NCBI GenBank assembly: GCA_035531315.1
Contig: DATKTD010000219.1
Coordinates: forward strand, 1-15,912
Length of the DNA: 15,912 nt
Source: CAIJMU01 sp035531315
Lineage (GTDB): Bacteria > Spirochaetota > Spirochaetia > Treponematales > Rectinemataceae
Direction of reading: 5' to 3'
Shown here: positions 7,220-13,411 of the stretch, in pieces
How positions within the stretch are numbered: the stretch's first letter is position 1
Layout of the letters: every line of letters starts with the position of its first letter
Position numbers and translations under genes: made by a program
Notes under the pieces: generated by a model
The model's database searches: none
What the model saw: the letters and a program-made list of their open reading frames with translations, nothing else
What the model was told of the DNA's origin: nothing

Positions 7220-9094
7220 TCACGTCGCCGCGACGGAAAGGCCGATGTCCAGGCGTGGAAGATCGATTCGAGCGACGGAGAGGGCGAGAACCTCGTTGAG
7301 GGCGCGGTTCGGGCCGAGCTTCATCTTCGACTCGAGGCCCAGGGAGGGCACGAAGACGGTCCATGCCCCCGGTCCAGACGCTCCGACGATGTGTCCCTCG
7401 GCCCTCCATTCGGGGTGGGCGAGGAGCCAGGCGAGGGTCCAGTGGGATTCGGAGTCGCGCTCGGCCTGGCGGTTGGGGGCGGCCGCGGCCTGGGCGAGGG
7501 CGGAGCGTCGCATGACCTCGTCCTCTTCCAGGGGAGGCCTGCCGGCGAGGAAGGCCCGGATCTGCATGTGGGCGAGGAGGTCGGCATAGCGACGCAGGGG
7601 GCTCGTCGCCTGCGAATAGAAGGGGAGGCCGAGGCCGCGGTGCGCGCTCGGGGTCGGCCCGGTGATGCCCGCGCGCATCAGACGGCGCTTGGCGAATTCG
7701 CCGGCGAGGCCCTCGGGGACGGAGGAGGGGTCGCCAGGCGCTTCCTGGCTGTAGTAGGGGAAGGGGAGGCCGCGCTCGAAGGCCCAACGGGCCGCCGCCT
7801 CGCCGGCGAGGAGCATCATCTCGCGGACTGTTCCGCTCGAACTGGTATCGGGGAGGCTTTCCACGGAAACCTGTCCATCCCTGACGAAGACCCGAACCTC
7901 GGGGATGTCGATGTCTATCGCCCCGTTGGCGAGTCGTCGCTTTCTGCGGAGTTGGGCTATCTCGCCGAGTCGGCGGAGGCCCGCAGCCCCAGGCCCATCG
8001 CCCGAGGCGATGGCGTCGGCTTCGGCATAGTGGGTCCGGCGCACGCTGAGGCTCGAGGCGCAGATGTCGACCGACTCTATCGCTCCCTCGGGATCGAGGA
8101 GGACCCGGAAGGAGAGGGCCTTCGATTCGTCCGTGAGGCCGAGCCCGAAGCGCTCGAGGGCCTCGGGGGGGAGGAGGGTCGAGGTAAGCTCGGGCAGGTA
8201 AAGGGTCATGCCGCGGCCGAGAGCCTCGCGATCCGCCGGCGAGTCGGGGACTATGGCCGCGGCGGGATCGGCGACGTGGATCCACACAGCTTCCCCATCC
8301 CAGGCGATGGCGTCGTCGGGATCGTTGCTCCAGGCATTGTCGATAGCCCAGGATTCGAGGTGACGGAGGTCGCGACGAGGCAGGTCTTCGAGATCCCTTC
8401 CGATCTCGACCCGGGGCGATGCGAGGGGGCAGCCCGAGCGTCGGGGGTGGGGGTTGACCGAAGCGTCCCAACGGCCCACGGCGAGAAGCCAGGCATGGGC
8501 CTCGGCCGGCCCATCGCCGATGCCGATGTCCGCGGCGAGCCTCCCCTTGGGCGCCTTGCCGAAGGCCTGGGCCTCGATTTCGAGGAGGAAACGTTCGTCT
8601 TCTTCCACGAAGGCCGCGGCCGCCCCCTTGCCTCGCGCCTTCCTGGCCCGCTCCACGAAGGCTTCGCGGGCAGCGGCCTCGCCGGCCTTCTTGGCTCGTT
8701 TTTCGGCTTCCCTGGCCCTTTCGAGCTCGGAAAGGGGAAGGAGGAGGGGGCCTTCGCCCTTGAAAAGGGCCCCGTCGATGCCTGCTGCCCATGCGGCAAG
8801 GGTCTCTGCCGGGCCCGAGGAACCGAAGACCAGTTCTGCGATCTCCCGCGCGGGGAGGGGGGCTGGCGATTCTCCCTCGGCCGGGGCGAGGACGGCCCAG
8901 GCCGTCTCGAAGTCGCCGCCCTCGGCGGGCGGAGGCAAGGCGGAAATCGGGCCGGGATGGAGTTCCTCGAGATCCTTGTCGCGCACCCTGAGACTCGAGC
9001 CGTCCTCGAGGCGGATTTCGAGCTTGTCATCCCTTCTTTCGACGACGAAGGCGGGACGATTCTTGTAGAGGGCCAGGGATTTTGGGGCGATCAC
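7220..9094 (-). CDS. RNase II-family (RNB domain) 3'-5' exoribonuclease
   Basis: Predicted single-strand 3'-5' exoribonuclease (624 aa) acting in RNA turnover. The RNB domain covers about residues 245-520. Its four metal-binding aspartates D252, D258, D260 and D261 have the same 6-2-1 spacing as E. coli RNase II D201, D207, D209 and D210. The active-site segment TSPLRRY is at 497-503. Residues 1-50 look like a small beta-barrel (LEDGSSLRVRDKDLEELHPG) in place of the paired cold-shock domains of RNase II/R. Residues 121-160 are a charged helix, and 550-624 resemble a divergent S1-type fold. The architecture is closer to the shorter RNB enzymes of cyanobacteria and Deinococcus than to rnb or rnr, so no symbol is given. 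Start is GTG at 9094 with AAGGAG five bases upstream. Confidence 0.88.
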   Translation of the reverse strand: MIAPKSLALYKNRPAFVVERRDDKLEIRLEDGSSLRVRDKDLEELHPGPISALPPPAEGGDFETAWAVLAPAEGESPAPLPAREIAELVFGSSGPAETLAAWAAGIDGALFKGEGPLLLPLSELERAREAEKRAKKAGEAAAREAFVERARKARGKGAAAAFVEEDERFLLEIEAQAFGKAPKGRLAADIGIGDGPAEAHAWLLAVGRWDASVNPHPRRSGCPLASPRVEIGRDLEDLPRRDLRHLESWAIDNAWSNDPDDAIAWDGEAVWIHVADPAAAIVPDSPADREALGRGMTLYLPELTSTLLPPEALERFGLGLTDESKALSFRVLLDPEGAIESVDICASSLSVRRTHYAEADAIASGDGPGAAGLRRLGEIAQLRRKRRLANGAIDIDIPEVRVFVRDGQVSVESLPDTSSSGTVREMMLLAGEAAARWAFERGLPFPYYSQEAPGDPSSVPEGLAGEFAKRRLMRAGITGPTPSAHRGLGLPFYSQATSPLRRYADLLAHMQIRAFLAGRPPLEEDEVMRRSALAQAAAAPNRQAERDSESHWTLAWLLAHPEWRAEGHIVGASGPGAWTVFVPSLGLESKMKLGPNRALNEVLALSVARIDLPRLDIGLSVAAT

Positions 9095-9117
9095 GTAGTC
9101 TCCTTGTCGAGTTGAGG

Positions 9118-9146
9118 ACTATACCTTTTGCCCAGGGACGAGGTAA
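9118..9146 (-). promoter_or_regulatory. Promoter of the exoribonuclease gene
   Basis: On the minus strand TATAGT (9118-9123) is a near-consensus -10 element; a weak -35 TTACCT (9141-9146) is 17 bp away. Predicted start is near 9111, giving a leader of about 17 nt that contains the AAGGAG site (9100-9105). Confidence 0.55.
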
Positions 9147-9213
9147 GGGGCTTCGCCGGCGTTATCGGCTGGCCGGCGTCACCGCGGTCGCCGGCGGCGG
9201 CGATTCGCCTCCA

Positions 9214-9242
9214 TTGCCACGCGTCGACATTTTCGTTACAAT
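9214..9242 (+). promoter_or_regulatory. Promoter of the small membrane protein gene
   Basis: TTGCCA (9214-9219) and TACAAT (9237-9242) each match the sigma-70 consensus at five of six positions and are exactly 17 bp apart. Predicted start is near 9249, giving a leader of about 26 nt with GGAGGG. It diverges from the exoribonuclease promoter about 70 bp away. Confidence 0.7.
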
Positions 9243-9274
9243 TCGTTTTCAAATCCATGCTTGGAGGGAAAGTC

Positions 9275-9511
9275 ATGCTAGCATTGATCGTCGGCATCCT
9301 CTTCATCGCATTTGCCGTGTTTTCCGTGCTTCCCGCTCCCATGGGCTGGTGGCCGGATGTGCTCGTCTTCCTCAAGGGAGCCCTTCCCGTCCTCGCCGTC
9401 TTCGTCGGCCTCGTCGCCATCTTCATTGGCATCGCGGACATCAAGGACCGCGCCGAGGCGAAAAAAGAAGAGGAGGAAGAGGCGAAGGCCAAGGCCGAAA
9501 AGAAGGAATAG
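9275..9511 (+). CDS. Small two-helix membrane protein of unknown function
   Basis: I do not recognise this 78-aa protein. Residues 2-20 and about 28-54 are hydrophobic and should form two membrane helices, joined by a short loop with APMGWW. The tail from about residue 55 is almost all Lys, Glu, Ala and Asp (for example AEAKKEEEEEAKAKAEKKE) and should be a charged cytoplasmic helix. The ATG at 9275 is chosen because GGAGGG at 9263-9268 precedes it and a strong promoter is correctly placed. An earlier in-frame ATG (9128) lies upstream of that promoter and would add an unlikely GC-rich leader. It is a monocistronic gene between the exoribonuclease and rplM. The architecture gives no function. 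Confidence 0.75.
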   Translation: MLALIVGILFIAFAVFSVLPAPMGWWPDVLVFLKGALPVLAVFVGLVAIFIGIADIKDRAEAKKEEEEEAKAKAEKKE

Positions 9512-9512
9512 G

Positions 9513-9528
9513 GCCGGATTCATCCGGC
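9513..9528 (+). terminator. Weak terminator-like hairpin after the small membrane protein
   Basis: GCCGGA/TCCGGC forms a 6-bp stem with a TTCA loop two bases after the stop codon. A T-rich stretch (TGTGTTTT) begins only about six bases later, so termination would be weak. The remaining sequence to the rplM promoter shows nothing else I can support. Confidence 0.4.
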
Positions 9529-9698
9529 GAAGCTGTGTTTTGGCGAGCCCCTCGGGGCCGCAGACGATAGTGGAAGTGACCGAGGCGGCAACAACCGGCC
9601 GCCGGCGACAGCAGGGTTTCGGCTCCCCAGCCCCGGAGGCGCCGATTCCCGAGGTTTCTTCCGCATGGCCGCGCGGAGGCCGCTTCGACCCTGTCGTC

Positions 9699-9727
9699 TT
9701 GACATGGTCGGGACTTTGTGGGATTAT
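9699..9727 (+). promoter_or_regulatory. Promoter of the rplM-rpsI operon
   Basis: A perfect TTGACA (9699-9704) is followed after 17 bp by GATTAT (9722-9727), with TGG immediately before it, giving an extended -10. Predicted start is near 9734. The leader of about 42 nt carries GAAGGT at 9763-9768, 8 nt before the rplM ATG. I see no L13-binding structure that I can name. Confidence 0.65.
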
Positions 9728-9776
9728 CGCTCCCGCGTTTATCCGCGAATCAACGCGAAGGTGAAGGTAGACATAG

Positions 9777-10205
9777 ATGAAGACCGTATTCGTGACGGCG
9801 GAAACCGCAGAGCGCGGCTGGTATGTGATCGACGCCGAAGGCAAGCCCCTCGGCCGCGTCGCCGCCAAGGTCGCGTCGATCGTCCGCGGCAAGACCAAGC
9901 CGACTTACACTCCCTCCCAGGAGACCGGGGATTTCGTCGTCGTGATCAACGCCGACAAGATCGCCATTTCCGGGCGCAAGCGCAACGACAAGATGTACTA
10001 CCATCACACCGGCTATGTCGGTGGCATGAAGTCGTTCACGTTCAAGGCTCTCATCGAGCGCCACCCGACCGAGCCCCTCGAACTCGCCATCAAGGGCATG
10101 CTTCCCAAGGGACCCCTCGGCCGCAAGCTCCTCAAGAACGCCAAGCTGTACGCTGGTCCCAAGCATCCTCACGAGGCCCAGCAGCCCACGGCGATCGAAA
10201 TCTAA
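9777..10205 (+). CDS. rplM: 50S ribosomal protein L13
   Basis: Large-subunit ribosomal protein, an early-assembly 23S rRNA binder. The 142-aa length matches bacterial L13. The N-terminal region has WYVIDAEGKPLGRVAAKVA, the middle has GDFVVVINADKIAISGRK, and the C-terminal region has GMLPKGPLGRKLLKNAKLY, the family signature, followed by HPHEAQQP. The ATG at 9777 is supported by GAAGGT upstream and by the normal family N-terminus. It is transcribed with rpsI, 13 nt downstream, the usual bacterial pairing. Confidence 0.98.
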   Translation: MKTVFVTAETAERGWYVIDAEGKPLGRVAAKVASIVRGKTKPTYTPSQETGDFVVVINADKIAISGRKRNDKMYYHHTGYVGGMKSFTFKALIERHPTEPLELAIKGMLPKGPLGRKLLKNAKLYAGPKHPHEAQQPTAIEI

Positions 10206-10218
10206 GGAAGGCACAAGA

Positions 10219-10611
10219 ATGGTCAGCAATCTCGGTATCGGTACCGGTCGTCGCAAGTGCGCCGTGGCTCGTGTCTTCCTTCGCGAGGGCTCGGGCAAGA
10301 TCCTCGTCAACGATCAGGAGCTCGGCGCCTATTTCAAGCTCGGCGAGCTCCAGTATGTCGTCCGCCAGCCCATGATGGTGACGGCCACCGAAAACAAGTA
10401 TGACGTCGTCATCACCGTGAACGGCGGCGGCCCCAACGGCCAGGCCGGCGCCTGTCGCCATGGCATCGCCAGGGCCCTCGCCCAGGTCGATCCCGCCAAC
10501 CACGCCTCGCTCAAGTCCAACGGCTTTCTTACCCGCGACCCTCGAATGGTCGAGCGCAAGAAGTACGGCCAGCGCGGCGCTCGCAGGCGCTTCCAGTTCT
10601 CCAAGCGCTGA
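10219..10611 (+). CDS. rpsI: 30S ribosomal protein S9
   Basis: Small-subunit ribosomal protein (130 aa) whose basic C-terminal tail reaches the P-site tRNA. Seen: GTGRRKCAVARVFLREGSG near the N-terminus, the signature GGGPNGQAGACRHGIARAL in the middle, and an intact tail ending in RRRFQFSKR. The terminal KR is the conserved functional end. AAGGAAGG overlaps the rplM stop and gives a well-spaced ribosome binding site. A strong terminator follows 19 nt after the stop, closing the two-gene operon. Confidence 0.98.
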   Translation: MVSNLGIGTGRRKCAVARVFLREGSGKILVNDQELGAYFKLGELQYVVRQPMMVTATENKYDVVITVNGGGPNGQAGACRHGIARALAQVDPANHASLKSNGFLTRDPRMVERKKYGQRGARRRFQFSKR

Positions 10612-10630
10612 GAATCCTATTTCGAATGGA

Positions 10631-10662
10631 AAACCCGGCTCATCTGGAGCCGGGTTTTTTTT
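10631..10662 (+). terminator. Intrinsic terminator of rplM-rpsI
   Basis: An 11-bp stem (10631-10641 with 10647-10657), mainly ACCCGGCTC/GAGCCGGGT, has a 5-nt loop and a run of eight T (10655-10662). This is a textbook rho-independent terminator. Confidence 0.95.
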
Positions 10663-10678
10663 GTCATGGCCTCGGGTA

Positions 10679-10684
10679 TATGCT
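10679..10684 (+). promoter_or_regulatory. Possible -10 element for a leaderless recX transcript
   Basis: TATGCT ends six bases before the recX ATG, so a transcript from it would start at the ATG itself. There is no Shine-Dalgarno sequence between the rpsI terminator and recX. No convincing -35 is found at the right spacing: TTGTCA at 10661-10666 is too close, and the overlapping TATATG (10677-10682) is an alternative. Tentative. Confidence 0.35.
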
Positions 10685-10690
10685 TTCGAC

Positions 10691-11365
10691 ATGGTCATCG
10701 AGAAGGTCGAGAAGGGCCGCTCCGGCATCGCCAAGTTAGTCGGGGAGGGACATAGCCTTTTTGTGCGGCTCGTTTTTTGGGAGGCCCTCGGGCGAGACGA
10801 GGGCAGGCTTGGGCAGGGCGTCGAACTCGACGAGGATGAAAGCGTCGATCTCGCGATCGCGGCCCAGGCCACGGAGGCCGAGGCTCGAGGCGCCTCCTTG
10901 CTCGGTCGCGCGGAGCAACCGCGCTACCTCCTCCGTATAAAGCTCCTCGAGAAGGGCTATGCCGATCGGGCCACTGCCCTGGCCCTCGGGCGTCTGGAGG
11001 AGGAGGGCCTGCTTTCGGATAGGCGTTATGCCGCGGCATGGCTTCGCGCCCGCGTAGACCGCATGCTGAGGAGCGCGCAGGGGGGACCGAGACCGGGCGG
11101 GCCTCGCGCGGAAGGTCCCTCGAGCCTGCTTGTATCCCTCCGTTCGCGAGGCGTCGACGAGTCGACCGCCAAGGCGGCCCTCGCCGAGGTCCTCGATTCG
11201 GACACGAGGAAGAGTCTTCTCGACGCGACCATCAGCCTGATCTCCGCCGCCGCAGGCAAGGGCCGACGAAGCGAATCGGAGGGCCTCAGGGCCGAACTCC
11301 GCGGCCTCGGCTGGAAGGGCGAGGAAATCAGGGAAGCCATCGAGGGTCGCGGGTTCTCGGCTTGA
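10691..11365 (+). CDS. recX: Regulatory protein RecX
   Basis: RecX family protein (224 aa) that binds RecA filaments and limits recombination activity. The N-terminus (MVIEKVEKGRSGIAKL) matches the usual RecX beta-strand start, which fixes the ATG at 10691. Three-helix RecX repeats are visible: about 63-122, with LLRIKLLEKGY and GLLSDRRYAAAWLRARV; about 145-170, with LLVSLRSRGVDESTAKAAL; and about 198-222, with AELRGLGWKGEEIREAI. A Gly/Pro-rich insert (about 127-143) separates the first two. The gene follows the rpsI terminator and probably has its own promoter. The order rplM-rpsI-recX is one I recall from treponemes. recA is not in the window. Confidence 0.85.
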   Translation: MVIEKVEKGRSGIAKLVGEGHSLFVRLVFWEALGRDEGRLGQGVELDEDESVDLAIAAQATEAEARGASLLGRAEQPRYLLRIKLLEKGYADRATALALGRLEEEGLLSDRRYAAAWLRARVDRMLRSAQGGPRPGGPRAEGPSSLLVSLRSRGVDESTAKAALAEVLDSDTRKSLLDATISLISAAAGKGRRSESEGLRAELRGLGWKGEEIREAIEGRGFSA

Positions 11366-11375
11366 GTTTCTGCGA

Positions 11376-11404
11376 TGGACAGTCTTCGAATTCGGTACTA
11401 AACT
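11376..11404 (+). promoter_or_regulatory. Sigma-70-type promoter downstream of recX
   Basis: TGGACA (11376-11381) and TAAACT (11399-11404) are 17 bp apart. The -10 hexamer is identical to that of the cyclase promoter. Predicted start is near 11411, three bases before the ATG at 11414. It could drive the doubtful ORF, a non-coding RNA or a long amt leader. Confidence 0.5.
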
Positions 11405-11413
11405 ACGGCTGCC

Positions 11414-11863
11414 ATGGCTACGGTCGCGCTCGTCGAAGCGGTGGGCTTCGCCGAGCCCCTCGTCATTACCCCTCCTCAGTGGAGGGGCACAGGGCCAAGA
11501 GGAATATCCAGGAGACAGTCCGATCGCACGGGCCCCCTCTTCCTTCTTCTTCTTATAGTTATCGCCTTTATTCCCTCCGTGCTGGGAGAGTTCGATCGGG
11601 GCAATCTCTCGACAGTCCTGCGTATGGCCGTCGCGGCGAAGGTCCCGCCCTCGCCCCTTTTCACGAGAGAGGCTCCCCCTTCGCGGGAGCTCGACATATT
11701 TTGCAGCCTGCCGGTAGTGTCGGACGCTCCTCCCTCCCGAATCGATGGGAAGGTCGAGACCCCCTCGGTCGTCTTGCTCTCCACGTCGCGGGGGCCCTCG
11801 TGGTCGCTTCGACAGGGCTGCTGCGCATCTTCCCCCCGCGGTCCGCCGCCCATCGCGGTCTGA
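11414..11863 (+). CDS. Doubtful 149-aa ORF with one hydrophobic segment
   Basis: I do not recognise this product. It starts MATVALVEAVGFAEPLVI, has one strongly hydrophobic stretch at about residues 43-57 (LFLLLLIVIAFIPSVL), and then a Pro/Ser-rich remainder. In favour: it begins about three bases after the start predicted from a good promoter, and third codon positions are richer in G/C than second positions. Against: G/C at third positions is clearly lower than in neighbouring genes by eye, there is no Shine-Dalgarno sequence, and the second half looks like random GC-rich translation. It ends 105 nt before amt. It could equally be chance coding within a regulatory region. Confidence 0.25.
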   Translation: MATVALVEAVGFAEPLVITPPQWRGTGPRGISRRQSDRTGPLFLLLLIVIAFIPSVLGEFDRGNLSTVLRMAVAAKVPPSPLFTREAPPSRELDIFCSLPVVSDAPPSRIDGKVETPSVVLLSTSRGPSWSLRQGCCASSPRGPPPIAV

Positions 11864-11968
11864 GACTTCGGGGCCGACGCGGCAGTCAACTCTGCTCCGC
11901 GCGGCCGAAATCAGGCCGAAACCCCGCCTTGTATGCGGAGGTCGGCGCGATATCGGGAGACTAACTAC

Positions 11969-13213
11969 ATGCAATTCGACAACGCGAGCACGGCATTCAT
12001 GCTCATCGCCGCGACCCTCGTCATGTTCATGACGCCGGGACTCGCCTTCTTCTACGGCGGCCTCGTCGGCCGCAAGAATGTCCTCACCATCATGTTCCAG
12101 AGCTTCGCCTCGCTCTGTGTCACCACGGTCATCTGGTACATCTACGGCTTTTCGATGTGCTTTTCGGGCAGCTATGGCCACGGCGACTTCTTCGGCATCA
12201 TCGGCAACTTCAATCAATCCTTCCTGGTCGGCGTTACCCTCACCGACCCGAGCCCGATGAACCCCAACGTGCCTCTCTTCGTCCAGTTCGCCTACCAGAT
12301 GATGTTCGCGATCATCACCCCCGCCCTCATCACGGGAGCCTTCACGAACCGGGTGCGCTTCCCCGCCTTCGTCATCTTCCTCGTCGCATGGCTGACCTTC
12401 GTCTACTTCCCCCTCGTACACCTCATTTGGGGCGGCGGACTTCTCGCGGCCTGGGGCGTCAAGGACTTCGCCGGCGGCATGGTCGTCCATGTCTCGGCAG
12501 GCTTCGCGGCCCTCGCATCGGTCATCTTCGTCGGCAGAAGAAAAGTAGAGGACCAGGGCATGCACAACCTTCCCTTCGTGGCCCTCGGCACGGCAATCCT
12601 CTGGTTCGGCTGGTACGGCTTCAACGCGGGAAGCGAATTCGCCGTCGATCCCATCACGACCTCTGCCTTCATCAACACCGACCTTGCCGCCTCCTTCGCG
12701 GGCCCGACCTGGCTCCTCCTCGACTGGGTCTTCAAGCGCAAGCCGAAATTCTCCGGCTTCCTCACCGGCATGGTCGCGGGTCTTGCCTGCGTCACTCCGG
12801 CCGCCGGTTTCGTCACCCCCTCCTCGGCAGTCATCATCGGCATCCTCGCCTCCGTGGCGAGCTACATCGCCGTCACCATCAAGAACAACGCCGGCCTCGA
12901 CGACGCCCTCGATGTCTTCGGTGTCCATGGCGTGGGAGGCTTTCTCGGCACGATTCTCCTCGGCGTTCTCGGTACCCAGGCCGTGACCTTCGCCGGCCAC
13001 GATCCGGCCGCCCTCGCCTCGGGTATCATCGACGGCCATGTCGACTTCTTCTGGAAGCAGGTCGCCTCCGATCTCCTCGTCGCGGCCTGGGGTTTCCTCT
13101 TCACCATGGGGATGTTGTGGATCATCAATCGCATAACTCCCGTCCGAGTGAGCGAGAAGGAGGAAATGGAAGGACTCGATCTCATCGAACACGGTGAGGT
13201 CGCCTACCTCTGA
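11969..13213 (+). CDS. amt: Ammonium transporter Amt
   Basis: Inner-membrane ammonium/ammonia channel (414 aa) of the Amt/MEP/Rh family, expected to form a trimer with 11 helices per subunit. Conserved features: GLAFFYGGLVGRKNVL at about 24-39; D166 in DFAGG; the twin pore histidines H174 (MVVHVSAG) and H320 (FGVHGVGG); and the tail GLDLIEHGEVAYL, the cytoplasmic segment that regulates AmtB-type channels. Start ATG 11969 has GGGAGA at 11955-11960; an upstream in-frame ATG would add 12 residues before the normal family start. There is no obvious cleavable signal peptide. No glnK/P-II gene follows within the window, although one often sits next to amt. A terminator-like hairpin lies about 50 bp after the stop. 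Confidence 0.95.
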   Translation: MQFDNASTAFMLIAATLVMFMTPGLAFFYGGLVGRKNVLTIMFQSFASLCVTTVIWYIYGFSMCFSGSYGHGDFFGIIGNFNQSFLVGVTLTDPSPMNPNVPLFVQFAYQMMFAIITPALITGAFTNRVRFPAFVIFLVAWLTFVYFPLVHLIWGGGLLAAWGVKDFAGGMVVHVSAGFAALASVIFVGRRKVEDQGMHNLPFVALGTAILWFGWYGFNAGSEFAVDPITTSAFINTDLAASFAGPTWLLLDWVFKRKPKFSGFLTGMVAGLACVTPAAGFVTPSSAVIIGILASVASYIAVTIKNNAGLDDALDVFGVHGVGGFLGTILLGVLGTQAVTFAGHDPAALASGIIDGHVDFFWKQVASDLLVAAWGFLFTMGMLWIINRITPVRVSEKEEMEGLDLIEHGEVAYL

Positions 13214-13266
13214 CCATCGGGGGCCGGCAATGGCCGGGCGGTAGTAGGCTGCGAGCCGAAACCACC

Positions 13267-13287
13267 GGCCGCGCCGGCCTTCCTTTT
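13267..13287 (+). terminator. Probable intrinsic terminator of amt
   Basis: GGCCG/CGGCC (13267-13271 with 13275-13279) with a 3-nt loop is followed by the T-rich TTCCTTTT. A smaller hairpin CCGGC/GCCGG lies at 13224-13237. The stem is short and the T tract is interrupted, so confidence is moderate. Confidence 0.5.
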
Positions 13288-13294
13288 CCCGTTC

Positions 13295-13351
13295 GCCAGT
13301 TGCGGCCTTCGCCGCCAGCCGCGGGCTTCGCTGCCAGCCGCGGGCTTCGCT
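13295..13351 (+). repeat. Three tandem 19-bp repeats between amt and the activase gene
   Basis: Two identical 19-bp units (13314-13332 and 13333-13351, GCCAGCCGCGGGCTTCGCT) follow a degenerate unit (13295-13313) with four differences. AGCCGC in the units can pair with GCGGCT at 13352-13357, so alternative hairpins are possible. The array ends 60 bp before the activase start. Function unknown. Confidence 0.85.
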
Positions 13352-13393
13352 GCGGCTCCCTCTCCGCCGGGGGGCGTCATAAAGCGCTTGGAG

Positions 13394-13402
13394 TGCTAGA
13401 CT
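13394..13402 (+). promoter_or_regulatory. Extended -10 promoter for the activase gene
   Basis: TGC followed by TAGACT (13397-13402) fits an extended -10 element. The ATG at 13412 lies nine bases after it, predicting a leader of only about 2-3 nt. No convincing -35 is present, which extended -10 promoters tolerate. No Shine-Dalgarno sequence stands at usable distance. Confidence 0.45.
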
Positions 13403-13411
13403 CCCCGCGAT

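Larger units (their letters stand above)
11366..11968 (+). other. 600-bp region between recX and amt without a confident gene
   Basis: The region holds a good promoter (11376-11404), a doubtful ORF (11414-11863) and two clear hairpins. These are CCCCTCC/GGAGGGG at 11469-11475 and 11481-11487, and GCTCCC/GGGAGC at 11672-11677 and 11685-11690. A pair of GGCCGAAA direct repeats lies at 11902-11909 and 11913-11920, 11 bp apart and shortly before amt. I find no tRNA, known riboswitch or sigma-54 (TGGCAC-N5-TTGC) promoter. It may be an amt regulatory region, a short RNA gene or a decayed gene. Confidence 0.5.

Noticed and set aside
11476..11889. 137-aa minus-strand frame in the recX-amt gap, with REGGAS twice
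   Set aside because: No ribosome binding site or promoter is seen, the composition is Arg/Ser/Gly-rich, and the repeat is too short to support a gene.
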